Source of the DNA: Lysinibacter cavernae
GTDB lineage: Bacteria > Actinomycetota > Actinomycetes > Actinomycetales > Microbacteriaceae
Assembly: GCF_011758565.1 (NCBI RefSeq)
Contig: NZ_JAAMOX010000001.1
Coordinates: forward strand, 434,001-498,000
Length of the DNA stretch: 64,000 nt
Direction of reading: 5' to 3'
Of the stretch, positions 1 to 7,815 are shown piece after piece (the stretch's first letter is position 1; every line of letters begins with the position of its first letter). The notes below the pieces were generated by a model. It worked only from the letters and a program-made list of their open reading frames with translations. It had not been told where the DNA came from and did not search any database. A program made the translations under genes and the position numbers.

Positions 1-1
1 A

Positions 2-829
2 GCGATCGACGGACTGCCTGTCAACGATCTTGACGGCATTCGTCAGGCCAATCCGTCGCTAGGGTATTCGAGTATTTCGTTGAGTCAGATTTTGTCTGAG
101 GCGGCGACGGAGCCTGAAGAGATATTTCGCACCGAAACGCTGTGTCAGTGGGTTACCTCTCGCGTCCCGGCCTATATGGATTGGCCAGAGTGGCAAGCGT
201 GCGCAGACGGGCCCGACGATGACGGTGTGGGCGGTTCAGCCCTTGCCGAGGACTCGCCATTGTGCTTGTCGATTGATACATCAGCGAAGCGTGACTTTAC
301 TTCGATTGCCATTGCGGGCTACCGCGATGACGGACGCATCCACGGCGAGGTTGTGGCCCAGCGTGCGGGCATGCTTTGGGGTGTCGATTATGTCACGAAG
401 GTTGCTCAGCACCTTGGTATTGAGTGTGTGGCAGTACAGGCACGCGGATGTGCAGCGGTTGATTTTGTCGAGCCTCTAGAAAAGGCCGGCCTCAAAATAA
501 TTCGCATCGAGGGTTCCGCTCTTGGCTCTGCGGCCGGGCGTATTCGCGACCGTGCGCGCGACGACAGATTGCGACACCGTTCTCAGCCGTCGCTTGATTT
601 GGCTGTGGCGAATGGCATAACCAAAAAGCTTGGCGAAGTCGTGGCTTGGAACCGCGAGGGTTCAGTGGTCGATATTGCAGGCTTGGTTGCTTTGTCTCAA
701 GCAATATACGGGCTTGAGAATCTCCCGCCTGAACCAGAGGCGGTGCCTCCACCACCTCCGCAAGCGGAAATTGTCACACGAATCGACGTGACCCCAGCCG
801 ACGCCAACCTGGCGACGGCCGCATTCTGA
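2..829 (+). CDS. Phage terminase large subunit, C-terminal part (5' end outside window)
   Basis: This is the nuclease end of the packaging motor that cuts concatemeric phage DNA and feeds it into the prohead. The frame is open from the window edge with no start, so the gene is truncated by the window, not by mutation. Near its visible N-end it reads QANPSLGY, a segment typical of terminases between the ATPase and nuclease domains. About 40 residues beyond an in-frame TTG at 80 comes SIDTSAKRDFTSIAIAG, which matches the first acidic strand of the RNase H-like nuclease fold. A proline-rich tail (PPEPEAVPPPPP) precedes the end. The portal gene follows 14 bases later, the usual terminase-portal order. 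The ATPase half cannot be checked here. Confidence 0.85.
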   Translation, partial: AIDGLPVNDLDGIRQANPSLGYSSISLSQILSEAATEPEEIFRTETLCQWVTSRVPAYMDWPEWQACADGPDDDGVGGSALAEDSPLCLSIDTSAKRDFTSIAIAGYRDDGRIHGEVVAQRAGMLWGVDYVTKVAQHLGIECVAVQARGCAAVDFVEPLEKAGLKIIRIEGSALGSAAGRIRDRARDDRLRHRSQPSLDLAVANGITKKLGEVVAWNREGSVVDIAGLVALSQAIYGLENLPPEPEAVPPPPPQAEIVTRIDVTPADANLATAAF

Positions 830-843
830 AAGGTAGGTGCCCA

Positions 844-2115
844 GTGGCTGACGAGCTTGGATATCAGGCGATCAAATTGGCCTCGTGGGAGGTGCTTGGA
901 GCCGAGTCTCACGAGACTAATCCGGCGCTGGAATGGCCGCAAAGCATCGAAGTCTACGACAAGATGCGCCGAGAGGATTCGCAGATCGGCTCGGTTTTGC
1001 GCGCGGTGACGCTCCCGATTCGCAGCGCACGGTGGTCGATCGACCCTGCTGGCGCGAGCGATGAGGTTGTCGAGCTCGTTGCGACAGATCTGGGCCTCCA
1101 GATCAAGGGGCAACCGCGTGTAGCACCGCTGCGCACTCGCGGTCGGTTTTCTTGGGGCGAGCACCTGCGCATGGCGTTGCTCGAGCTGCCTTTTGGTCAT
1201 TCGTATTTCGAGCAGGTTTACCGCATGGAGGAAGGTCGGGCGAGGCTTCGTAAGCTCGCGTGGCGGCCACCCCGCACCATTTCCAAGGTGGAGGTCGCCG
1301 AGGACGGCGGTCTGATCGCCATCTACCAGTACGGAACTACGGGCGGCGAGATCCGCATTCCCGCAGACCGTGTAGTGGCTTACGTCAATGACCGCGAAGG
1401 TGCCAATTGGCGTGGTCAATCTCTCCTGAGAACCGCGTACAAGAACTGGCTGTTGAAAGACAGGATGCTGCGCGCGCAAGCACTGACCGTAGAACGCAAC
1501 GGACTAGGTGTGCCTGTCTACACGGGTGCTCCCGTGCCCGACGGTACGAATTTGGCTGAACGCAAGGACTGGCAAGAATCCGAGAAGTCTGCGGGCCTCA
1601 CCCTTGCGACGGGTTTTCGTGCTGGTGATGCGGCGGGTGCTTCCATACCGAACGGGTCAAAACTTGAGCTGATGGGAGTGACTGGCAAGCTTCCGGAGAC
1701 CGATGAGCCCATTCGGTATCACGATGAGCAAATCGCGCGTGCGGTACTCGCGCACTTTCTAAACCTTGGCACCGAGACAGGATCGTGGGCGCTCGGATCG
1801 ACTTTCGCGAACTTTTTCACCGACTCGCTGAATGCGGTTGCCCAGCACATCGCCGACATTACGCAGCAGCATGTGGTTGAGGATCTCGTCGACGCCAACT
1901 GGGGCTCAACTGAGCCCGCACCTCGACTTGTCTTCGAGCCGATTGGATCTGAACACCCTGTCACTGCGGAGGCTATCAGCGCACTCATCGCATGCGGCGC
2001 GCTCACATCCGACGAACCGTTGGAAGCGTTTGTGCGTACTTCGTGGGGTCTTCCTGTGCGCGATCCAGAGACCGCACGGCATACCGGCATTACTGAGCCT
2101 GAGGAGGCAGCATGA
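844..2115 (+). CDS. Phage portal protein
   Basis: The portal is the dodecameric ring at the capsid vertex through which DNA enters and leaves. The 423-residue product starts with GTG at 844, preceded by an AAAGGTAGG-like ribosome site. The N-terminal half carries the portal-type pattern in which two early helices (YDKMRREDSQIGSVLRAV) precede a strand reading IRSARWSIDPA, as in DUF935/SPP1-like portals. A later segment, SLLRTAYKNWLLKDRML, matches the long wing/stem helix region. It lies between the terminase and the head protease and its stop overlaps the protease start by ATGA, so the three are probably translationally coupled. The portal call is firm from order and sequence; the exact subfamily is inference. 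Confidence 0.85.
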   Translation: MADELGYQAIKLASWEVLGAESHETNPALEWPQSIEVYDKMRREDSQIGSVLRAVTLPIRSARWSIDPAGASDEVVELVATDLGLQIKGQPRVAPLRTRGRFSWGEHLRMALLELPFGHSYFEQVYRMEEGRARLRKLAWRPPRTISKVEVAEDGGLIAIYQYGTTGGEIRIPADRVVAYVNDREGANWRGQSLLRTAYKNWLLKDRMLRAQALTVERNGLGVPVYTGAPVPDGTNLAERKDWQESEKSAGLTLATGFRAGDAAGASIPNGSKLELMGVTGKLPETDEPIRYHDEQIARAVLAHFLNLGTETGSWALGSTFANFFTDSLNAVAQHIADITQQHVVEDLVDANWGSTEPAPRLVFEPIGSEHPVTAEAISALIACGALTSDEPLEAFVRTSWGLPVRDPETARHTGITEPEEAA

Positions 2116-3362
2116 CAACCAATAACAGGTGGAAGAACCGCTACTGGGGTGATCAATCACCGCCCAAGGCGAAGGCTGAGTTTTTCAACGCGGTGACGTC
2201 TCCGGCGCCATCAGGAACCGGCACTGTGGCAACGATCCGAATGTATGGCCCGATCGACTCCTGGGGAGGGTATTGGGGCATCTCCACGAAGGATGTCGGC
2301 GCGGTACTCGACGCCCTTCCAGATTCCGTGACGCAGATCATCCTTCGAATCAACTCACCTGGCGGAGAGGTCTTCGAAGGCGTATCAATCCTGAACATGC
2401 TCCGCTCACATAAGGCCGAGGTGACGGCCGTAGTCGACGGCTTGGCGGCATCAGCTGCATCCGTAATTGCCGCAGGATGCTCGGACACCGTCATGTCTCC
2501 AGGAACGCAGATGATGATTCACTCGCCTATGTCGTTTGCCTATGGCAATGCGGGTGAGCTGCGGAAAACCGCGGAAGTTTTGGACACTATCGAATCTTCT
2601 CTGATCGAAATTTACACAGCGAAGGGCGGCGAGAAGGACTGGGTCGCTCTGCTTGCTGATGAGACGTGGATGAACGCAGCCGAGGCCGTAAGTATGGGCC
2701 TGGCTGATCGCGTCGCGGTGATCCCGGATGCTGGCGAGGCAGCAACCGTTGGTGAGGAAGAACCAGCAGACGAGGCCGATACGGAGCATGAGTTCAACGA
2801 TCGTGCCAATCAAAGACTTGCCAGGGCGTCTGTTCTGGCAACTTCACTCCCGAGCTCAACCGGGCCGGGTGACACCAACCGAAAGGAGAACGTCGTGGAT
2901 TACGACGCTTTCAAGGCTGGACTTCGCGAGCGGCTCGGTGTGACCGATGCCGCCATCTCTGAGGAGCAGCTTCTCGCTGCTGTCGACGAGTCCCTCGCGG
3001 AGCAGGTAACAGATACGAGCACAGTGCCCGAGGGTACCGTGCTCATTGATGCTGGGGTTCTCGCACAGCTCCAGGGCAACGCACAGGCTGGAGTCAAAGC
3101 TCTGGCTGCTCAGGATGCCGCGCGACGTGACGCGATCGTGAACTCGGCAGTGGACGAGGGACGTATCGCGCCTGCATCGCGTGACACTTGGCGCGCGCAG
3201 CTCGATGCCAACGAGGCCGGCACTACGTCACTCATCAGCTCGCTTGCCGCGAATGCGGCACTGCCAGTTGTCGAGCTCGGTATCGGTGTCGATGCCGTAA
3301 CTGATGAACACACCCGGCTGGCTGCCGCTGCAGGCTGGACCGATCAGAAGCAGGAGGCGTAA
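2112..3362 (+). CDS. Head maturation protease (ClpP-like, S14) fused to a scaffold-like domain
   Basis: This enzyme trims scaffold and capsid precursors during head assembly. Residues about 40-205 form a ClpP/crotonase-like serine protease: INSPGGEVFEG, then GLAASAASVIAAG with the likely nucleophile Ser114, and MMIHSPMS with the likely catalytic His137. Residues about 215-255 are acidic and low-complexity. From about residue 262 to 416 there is a helical, charged domain (AFKAGLRERLGV, EEQLLAAVDESLAEQ) that looks like a scaffold. A second, strong in-frame start at 2895 begins exactly at that domain, described separately. The start overlaps the portal stop (ATGA), and the cement and capsid genes follow. 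The protease assignment is firm; the scaffold role is inferred from position and composition. Confidence 0.88.
   Translation: MTTNNRWKNRYWGDQSPPKAKAEFFNAVTSPAPSGTGTVATIRMYGPIDSWGGYWGISTKDVGAVLDALPDSVTQIILRINSPGGEVFEGVSILNMLRSHKAEVTAVVDGLAASAASVIAAGCSDTVMSPGTQMMIHSPMSFAYGNAGELRKTAEVLDTIESSLIEIYTAKGGEKDWVALLADETWMNAAEAVSMGLADRVAVIPDAGEAATVGEEEPADEADTEHEFNDRANQRLARASVLATSLPSSTGPGDTNRKENVVDYDAFKAGLRERLGVTDAAISEEQLLAAVDESLAEQVTDTSTVPEGTVLIDAGVLAQLQGNAQAGVKALAAQDAARRDAIVNSAVDEGRIAPASRDTWRAQLDANEAGTTSLISSLAANAALPVVELGIGVDAVTDEHTRLAAAAGWTDQKQEA
2895..3362 (+). CDS. Putative separate scaffold protein made from an internal start in the protease gene
   Basis: A perfect ribosome site AAAGGAG (2882-2888) stands six bases before an in-frame GTG at 2895. 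The resulting 155-residue protein (starting VDYDAFKAGLRERLG) is the helical C-terminal domain of the protease gene with no protease residues. Phages such as lambda (Nu3 within C) make a free scaffold from the 3' part of the protease gene in the same way. The ribosome site and frame are seen directly; that ribosomes use it is inference. The product would be needed in excess over the protease and would be removed during head maturation. Confidence 0.6.
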   Translation: MDYDAFKAGLRERLGVTDAAISEEQLLAAVDESLAEQVTDTSTVPEGTVLIDAGVLAQLQGNAQAGVKALAAQDAARRDAIVNSAVDEGRIAPASRDTWRAQLDANEAGTTSLISSLAANAALPVVELGIGVDAVTDEHTRLAAAAGWTDQKQEA

Positions 3363-3364
3363 TC

Positions 3365-3721
3365 ATGGCTGATCACATTCACACATTCGCGCCGGGAGCC
3401 TCGGTCACCTGCGTCGCTGACGCTGACATCATTGGCGGTCGTCTTGTGGCGATCACCGGCCCTCGCGCGGTGACCACGGCAACCGAGTCAAGCGCCGGCG
3501 TTTTCGGTGCTGCCGCACAAGACGCGACTGAGGGGGACGACGTACTGGTGCTGCGCGGTGGCGTACAGGCCCTGGTGGCCTCTGCCTCGATCACAGCGGG
3601 CCAGCGCGTCAACCCGGCCGCAGACGGACAGGTTGCTGCGGTTACTGACGAGCGCGGCATTGGGCTTGCGCTTACCACGGTCACAGCTGCCGATCAGCTG
3701 ATCCAGATTGCACTGGACTAG
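3365..3721 (+). CDS. Capsid cement/decoration protein (DUF2190-like)
   Basis: The 118-residue product begins two bases after the protease stop and lies immediately before the major capsid gene, the usual place of a head decoration protein. The sequence is a chain of short strands rich in Ala, Val, Thr and Gly (ADADIIGGRLVAITG, GVFGAAAQDATEGDDVLVL, ITAGQRVNPAADGQVAAV). These match the small beta-barrel of the DUF2190 capsid cement family, which plugs gaps between capsomers. It has no signal peptide or membrane segment. The family is recognised from the strand pattern and context rather than from catalytic residues, so the call is probable rather than certain. Confidence 0.7.
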   Translation: MADHIHTFAPGASVTCVADADIIGGRLVAITGPRAVTTATESSAGVFGAAAQDATEGDDVLVLRGGVQALVASASITAGQRVNPAADGQVAAVTDERGIGLALTTVTAADQLIQIALD

Positions 3722-3736
3722 AAGGAGAGCAGAACA

Positions 3737-4660
3737 ATGGGAAGTTCCCTGACCTATCCAGTGCCGCAGATTCGCGGCACTGAAAGCATGACGACTGAGC
3801 AGATCCATCAGCTCCTTCGCACACAGCCGCTGATCGCCAAGCGAATCCGAACCCTTGCTGAGCAGCGCTTCATCTCTGATGCGCTTCTCAAGGGGCGCTT
3901 CAAATCAGTAGGCGGTGTCGTTCTTTATGAGAACGGCGAGCCGTTGTTTGCTCCGGACGATCCAGAATCGATCATGCCTGGCGGTGAGTACCCCAGGTCG
4001 CAGGTAACGGCCGGCGACCTTGCTGCTGCGCGGGTTGAAAAGTGGGGTCGAGATGTTCCGGTCACAGACGAATCGATCGGTCGTCGCGGTATTGACGTTG
4101 TGAACCGCTCACTGAACCAGCTGGTTAACCGCATGGTTAAGTTTGTCGATTCGGCTGCGCTCGGCGTGATCGCGTCAAAGGTCACCACTACCAGTGCTGC
4201 CTCTGGCGCTTGGACGACCGCGGCGGCAATCGTGAAGTCTGTCGAGCTGGCGAAAGCTGGTGCTGAAGAATCAGGCGAAGGCCACACGATCGATACGATC
4301 GTGCTCAAGCCCACTGCCTACGCGACGGTCATGTCGATCTTTTTGGATGCCGGTTTGCTGCCTCGTGAGGCCTCAAACCCGCTGATCACCGGAGCTTGGC
4401 CACAGGTCCTTGACCTGACGTGGTTGCGCTCACCGCACACGCCAACGTCTGCGCCAATGTTGGTCGATACTGACGAGCTTGGCGGCATGGCAGACGAAGA
4501 CTTGGGTGGCCCCGGCTACACAAAGTCACTGCCCGGCGTTGAGGTCAAGTCGATCCGAGAAGACCTCACAGACGGGTACCTCCTGCGCTCACGTCGTGTA
4601 ACTGTGCCTGTCGTGACGGATGCTACGGCCGGCCTCACCATTACTGGAACGGGGCTCTAA
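3737..4660 (+). CDS. Major capsid protein
   Basis: This is the shell-forming protein of the head. The 307-residue product starts at ATG 3737 with AAGGAG ten bases upstream, the strong ribosome site expected for a very abundant protein. Its features fit an HK97-like fold: an N-terminal arm, an extended-loop region (ENGEPLFAPDDPESIMPGGEYP), a long spine helix (NRSLNQLVNRMVKFVDSAAL), and a C-terminal domain with VLKPTAYATVMSIFLDAG. Position after the protease, scaffold and cement genes and before the connectors supports this. It has no long cleavable N-terminal delta domain, which agrees with scaffolding being supplied separately. Confidence 0.85.
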   Translation: MGSSLTYPVPQIRGTESMTTEQIHQLLRTQPLIAKRIRTLAEQRFISDALLKGRFKSVGGVVLYENGEPLFAPDDPESIMPGGEYPRSQVTAGDLAAARVEKWGRDVPVTDESIGRRGIDVVNRSLNQLVNRMVKFVDSAALGVIASKVTTTSAASGAWTTAAAIVKSVELAKAGAEESGEGHTIDTIVLKPTAYATVMSIFLDAGLLPREASNPLITGAWPQVLDLTWLRSPHTPTSAPMLVDTDELGGMADEDLGGPGYTKSLPGVEVKSIREDLTDGYLLRSRRVTVPVVTDATAGLTITGTGL

Positions 4661-4947
4661 TGGCTGTGAAACAGTATCGGGTGACAGCGACGATGGCCGT
4701 TGTAAAAGTCCCTGGCGCGCAGGGCGGCGAAACGTATTTTCGCCGCGGTCGGAAGCTGCCTGGCTCCGTGGAGTCTGACGAGGTGAAGCGACTCCTTGCA
4801 CTCGGGTTGATCGAGGCTGTCAAGGATGCTCCTGTATCTGATCAGGCGGCCATCGACGCAGCGGCCAAGGCAGCAGCGGAAGAAAAAGCGAAGGCCGAAG
4901 CAGACGCAGCGGCCAAGGCAGCAGCGGCCGCCAAGGCAGCGAAGTAG
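4660..4947 (+). CDS. Small head-region protein with Ala/Lys-rich coiled tail
   Basis: The 95-residue product overlaps the capsid stop by one base (TAATG), so it is translationally coupled to the most highly expressed head gene. Residues 1-60 are a compact domain (QYRVTATMAVVKV, KRLLALGLIEAV). Residues from about 65 are almost only Ala, Lys, Glu and Asp and should form a continuous helix. The tail is encoded by a DNA repeat around 4857 and 4908 (GCAGCGGCCAAGGCAGCAGC), so its length probably varies between relatives. Actinophages often carry such a small gene between capsid and connectors. I do not recognise a defined function; head-tail joining or capsid accessory roles are possible. Confidence 0.65.
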   Translation: MAVKQYRVTATMAVVKVPGAQGGETYFRRGRKLPGSVESDEVKRLLALGLIEAVKDAPVSDQAAIDAAAKAAAEEKAKAEADAAAKAAAAAKAAK

Positions 4948-4966
4948 ATAGACAAGGGGTGATGGA

Positions 4967-5329
4967 GTGATAGACCATAACAGTATTGGGAATGATGAGG
5001 ATCTTGCTCGCGAGGTCCTCGTGATCGGTCGATCCATTGCCCCTTGTCTCACATCGTTCACGGACGAGTCCGAGGAGCAGAAAAACGCTCTGGCGATTCT
5101 CCGGCGCGTTTACAAGGAGGTTGCCGGTCGGGGGTCTCGGTTTGTGAAGGCTCAGCGTATTGGGTCTGCCTCGGTTGATTACGGCTCTGTCAGCTCTGCG
5201 TTTGACGGGGACCCTCGTAGGGCGCTCGAAGCTCTCTGCGCGAGTGCCGGGCGTGCCGGTGCGCCGGCTGGTCGATTTCCTGCCGAGGCGACGGTTTCGA
5301 AGATTTGGCCCGAAGGCCGGTACACGTAA
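4967..5329 (+). CDS. Head-tail connector (adaptor) protein
   Basis: The 120-residue product starts with GTG at 4967 after AGGGGTGATG. It is mostly helical at its N-end (EEQKNALAILRRVYKEV) and ends in a loop-rich stretch (DGDPRRALEALCASAGRAG), like gp6-type adaptors that bind under the portal. It sits in the standard adaptor slot directly behind the capsid cluster, and its stop overlaps the next start (TAATG). Assignment is by gene order and size; no diagnostic motif is visible. Confidence 0.6.
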   Translation: MIDHNSIGNDEDLAREVLVIGRSIAPCLTSFTDESEEQKNALAILRRVYKEVAGRGSRFVKAQRIGSASVDYGSVSSAFDGDPRRALEALCASAGRAGAPAGRFPAEATVSKIWPEGRYT

Positions 5330-5691
5330 TGGACTTCCCATACGGGAAAACCGTATTCCGACTTCGTGCCAAACCGATACCCGACCCCTACAACCCTGCG
5401 CGCACTGTGGCCAGCGACTGGGAGAACCCAGATGTGCTGCCTATTCAGGGCGCGTTTGTTGCTCATTCATCGACCTCGGCGCTGGGGAACGCAAGCAGAG
5501 AGCAAGCGCTCGAAGCGAAGAGCCTGTTTTGCGAGGGCGACATCGATATCAAAAAGGGTGATCGTATCCGGGATGGTGACGTCGGCGCACCGGTCTACAC
5601 CATCGATGGGATTCCACCAGCTGCTGATTCCAATCCGTGGACTGGCTGGACTCCTCCTCGTGAGATTCCACTTACCCGCTCAGTCGGCTAA
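5329..5691 (+). CDS. Head closure/stopper-like protein
   Basis: The 120-residue product is read from ATG 5329, which overlaps the stop of the adaptor gene by one base. A TTG 24 bases upstream is also open but lies inside the adaptor gene and would disrupt the tight coupling. The sequence is beta-rich with a short acidic and basic strand pair (EGDIDIKKGDRIRDGD) and ends in a Pro/Trp-rich stretch (PWTGWTPPREI). Size, strand pattern and position (second of four short genes between capsid and tail) fit a head-completion protein of the gp16/stopper type that closes the portal channel. No catalytic motif exists to confirm this. Confidence 0.6.
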   Translation: MDFPYGKTVFRLRAKPIPDPYNPARTVASDWENPDVLPIQGAFVAHSSTSALGNASREQALEAKSLFCEGDIDIKKGDRIRDGDVGAPVYTIDGIPPAADSNPWTGWTPPREIPLTRSVG

Positions 5692-5709
5692 TCAGAGAGG
5701 GTGCGAATT

Positions 5710-6000
5710 GTGGCAGCGAAAGGACAAACTACTGTTCAATTCAACCGTGCGTATTTTGACTCGATTCTGAGGTCCGCAAATGTACAAAAGCTCACCGACG
5801 AGACTGCCGCGCGTGTCCTGACAGAGGCACAGAATACAGCCCCCGTCGACACCGAAGATTACAAGAAAGGGCTTCACCTAGAGCACCGCGAAGCGAAATA
5901 CCGTCGCGTCACACGCGTCGTTGGTGATGACGCGAAGACCCTGCTTATCGAGTCCAAGACGGGCAACCTCGCCCGCGCACTGAAAGCGGCGAAGAAATGA
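5710..6000 (+). CDS. Neck/tail-completion protein (HK97 gp10-like)
   Basis: I place the start at GTG 5710 (VAAKGQTT), because AGAGAGG at 5694-5700 lies nine bases before it; the GTG at 5701 has no spacer from that site. The 96-residue product has the pattern of gp10-like neck proteins: a helix with ETAARVLTEAQNTAPVDTED, a basic strand with TRVVGDDAKTLLIESKTG, and an Ala/Lys end (NLARALKAAKK). The APVDTG-like turn after the helix is characteristic. The family joins the head to the tail tube. It overlaps the next gene by ATGA. Confidence 0.7.
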   Translation: MAAKGQTTVQFNRAYFDSILRSANVQKLTDETAARVLTEAQNTAPVDTEDYKKGLHLEHREAKYRRVTRVVGDDAKTLLIESKTGNLARALKAAKK

Positions 6001-6416
6001 GGATTGAACCTCCCGATCTTATGCTGTGGCTGACCGCCTACATTCGCGCGGAAGGTGTAGTGGCAGGCCTTGACTTTGAAGTTGGCACGCGTGAACCTGC
6101 GGAATTGCAGCTACCTCTCCCACGCCCGCTGATTGTCATTCGAGACGATGGCGGGAGCCGAAAGGACTGGATAACGTTTGACCGCACGATCGGCGCATCA
6201 GTGCTCGCTGGAACACGAGCCAATGAGCGTCCTGCAAACGATCTAGCCCGGTGGCTCGCTTCGGTGCTATTTGACGATGCCCTCCCTCTTGTCCAAGACT
6301 GCCCCATTGCTTCAGTCGATTGGGACGGTTGCAACGGGCCATTCGATGCAGCGGAAACGCTCGACGTGGCACGCAGATACCTCACCGCAAAATACGTTGT
6401 GAGCGGCTCCTGGTGA
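5997..6416 (+). CDS. Tail terminator protein
   Basis: The 139-residue product overlaps the neck gene by four bases. It begins with a helix (DLMLWLTAYIRAEG), then strands including PLIVIRDDGGSRKDWITF and a C-terminal helix and strand (AAETLDVARRYLTAKYVV). This alpha/beta arrangement and size match the tail-terminator family that caps the growing tail and docks with the neck. It is the last gene before a probable terminator and the major tail gene, which is the expected location. Function is inferred from order and fold pattern. Confidence 0.65.
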   Translation: MRIEPPDLMLWLTAYIRAEGVVAGLDFEVGTREPAELQLPLPRPLIVIRDDGGSRKDWITFDRTIGASVLAGTRANERPANDLARWLASVLFDDALPLVQDCPIASVDWDGCNGPFDAAETLDVARRYLTAKYVVSGSW

Positions 6417-6438
6417 GCCAACCAGTAACAGCCAATTC

Positions 6439-6469
6439 AGGGTCTCGCAAATGCGGGGCCCTTCACTTT
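6439..6469 (+). terminator. Probable hairpin terminator before the major tail gene
   Basis: AGGGTCTCGC (6439-6448) pairs with GCGGGGCCCT (6453-6462), with two G-T pairs and an AAAT loop, and is followed by TCACTTTTT. It would end or reduce transcripts from the head/neck genes just before the major tail protein gene. Confidence 0.5.
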
Positions 6470-6482
6470 TTAAGGAGTAATC

Positions 6483-7331
6483 ATGAGTGCTGATGCACAA
6501 GGAAATAGCGTCGAGAACGTCGGCGTACCAATCACGGGCTTGGCAGCATTCGCTCCCGTGATCGCCATCAACGCACTGTCGAAGGTGCAGCTTGCGGCGA
6601 GCCCACTGAACATGCCAGCAGGCTTCAAGAAACTCGGTCTGATCAAGGTTGACGGGGGACCAGCGCCGGCTCGGGAAAGTGGAGACGCTATCGACTTCTT
6701 CCAGAAGGGATACAGCCTCGCTGGCGACGGAACACGAACGGTTCAAATCGTGCTTGCCGAGCAGAACGCGGCGGTAACAGAGCTGATTGAAGGCGTGGAG
6801 CCTGACGAGAACGGTGTCATCGAAGTCTCGTCGTCGCTCCCAGACAACCAATTCATCCTTTTCGTATCCACTCGATACCGGAACGGCGTGGAGAAGCGCG
6901 AGATCGGTGTGGCCTCAGTCACAGCCGTTGAGCCAGATAAGCAGGAGCGCGGATCTGTCGAAGGCGCTTCCGTCACCTTCACCTGGCAGGAGCACGAGCT
7001 TTTCAACGGCTCGCCGTTCTGGCGGTGGCTCGGCACTCCCGGTACCGGCGCGGAAGCGAAAGCTTTCTGGACGGTCACCGTCGACGGCGCACCTACTGGT
7101 GGCACCTACACGCTTGTCCTCGCTGGCGCATCGACACCGCCGATTGCGTATAACGCTGCTGCGGCAGCAATCACGGCAGCGCTGAACGGTTTGTCAGGCG
7201 TCACCGGACTTTCTGGAATTACTTCCTCGGGCAGCGGCCCATACGCAGTCACGCTGCCCTCGGCGGCAGTGCTGGCTACCGGTGTTATCGACCTGACGGG
7301 CGGCACGAGTCCGTCTGTGACTGTCGCATAG
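6483..7331 (+). CDS. Major tail (tube) protein with C-terminal Ig-like extension
   Basis: This protein forms the tail tube through which DNA is ejected. The 282-residue product starts at ATG 6483 after TAAGGAGTAATC. The first about 180 residues give the tube domain, with strand pairs such as RNGVEKREIGVASVTAVEP and a conserved FTWQEHELFNGSPFW region typical of actinophage tube proteins. Residues from about 195 form an added domain rich in Gly, Thr and Ala (DGAPTGGTYTLVLAG, SSGSGPYAVTLPS), which looks like a surface-exposed Ig-like or beta-sandwich decoration. Hairpins stand on both sides of the gene, suggesting its transcript level is set independently. Confidence 0.8.
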   Translation: MSADAQGNSVENVGVPITGLAAFAPVIAINALSKVQLAASPLNMPAGFKKLGLIKVDGGPAPARESGDAIDFFQKGYSLAGDGTRTVQIVLAEQNAAVTELIEGVEPDENGVIEVSSSLPDNQFILFVSTRYRNGVEKREIGVASVTAVEPDKQERGSVEGASVTFTWQEHELFNGSPFWRWLGTPGTGAEAKAFWTVTVDGAPTGGTYTLVLAGASTPPIAYNAAAAAITAALNGLSGVTGLSGITSSGSGPYAVTLPSAAVLATGVIDLTGGTSPSVTVA

Positions 7332-7344
7332 CACCACTCTGACT

Positions 7345-7378
7345 GCTGGCCGGAGTGCGTCGGGTCGCTCCGGCCAGC
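7345..7378 (+). terminator. Perfect 11-bp hairpin after the major tail gene
   Basis: GCTGGCCGGAG (7345-7355) pairs perfectly with CTCCGGCCAGC (7368-7378), with a 12-base loop. No T-run follows, so it may act as an attenuator or 3' stabiliser rather than a classical terminator. Confidence 0.5.
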
Positions 7379-7434
7379 ACCACACCACCCAAACCCGACA
7401 TCAAATATTCATCACCCGACAAGGAGACACCACC

Positions 7435-7815
7435 GTGGCTACCAAAACCACCAAGACCACCACACCTACTAAAGCCGAGTACGACTTTGACAGCTGGACT
7501 GATGACGCAGAGGAAAAGGCGATCGCCGCAATCGTCCCGGACGTGCGATACATCATCGTCGGTGACACCTTTGTCGGCAGGTTCGCCGACAAAGTGACGG
7601 TTGAGCTACCACTCAAGCTTTCGCTCGACATCATCAACGAGCTGGCGGCTCTGTCAGACGATCCCCTCGAGCAGCTTGTCTTTCTACTGACCAAACTGGG
7701 CGGCGCGGAAGCGGCCGCCGAGTTCACGAAGCACGATGTGGCCGAGACTGCCGTACTGGCCTCGAAATTCTTCACCATTCTGCAGCGAGTCACTCAGGCG
7801 TCGCTCCCGGAATGA
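7435..7815 (+). CDS. Tail assembly chaperone (first, gpG-like)
   Basis: The 126-residue product starts with GTG 7435 behind AAGGAGACACCACC. After a Lys/Thr-rich N-end (ATKTTKTTTPTKAEY) comes a compact domain with FVGRFADKVTVELPLKLSLDIINELAAL and an acidic helical C-end. This matches the first tail assembly chaperone of siphoviruses, which wraps the tape measure during tail polymerisation. The gene lies between the tube and tape-measure genes and overlaps the next gene by ATGA, with that gene in the -1 frame. In many phages the two are joined by a programmed -1 shift; no clear slippery heptamer is visible in the last 60 bases. Confidence 0.75.
   Translation: MATKTTKTTTPTKAEYDFDSWTDDAEEKAIAAIVPDVRYIIVGDTFVGRFADKVTVELPLKLSLDIINELAALSDDPLEQLVFLLTKLGGAEAAAEFTKHDVAETAVLASKFFTILQRVTQASLPE

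Noticed and set aside
697-1479. 260-residue antisense frame across the terminase and portal genes
   Set aside because: It spans two well-supported genes and has no ribosome site or family resemblance.
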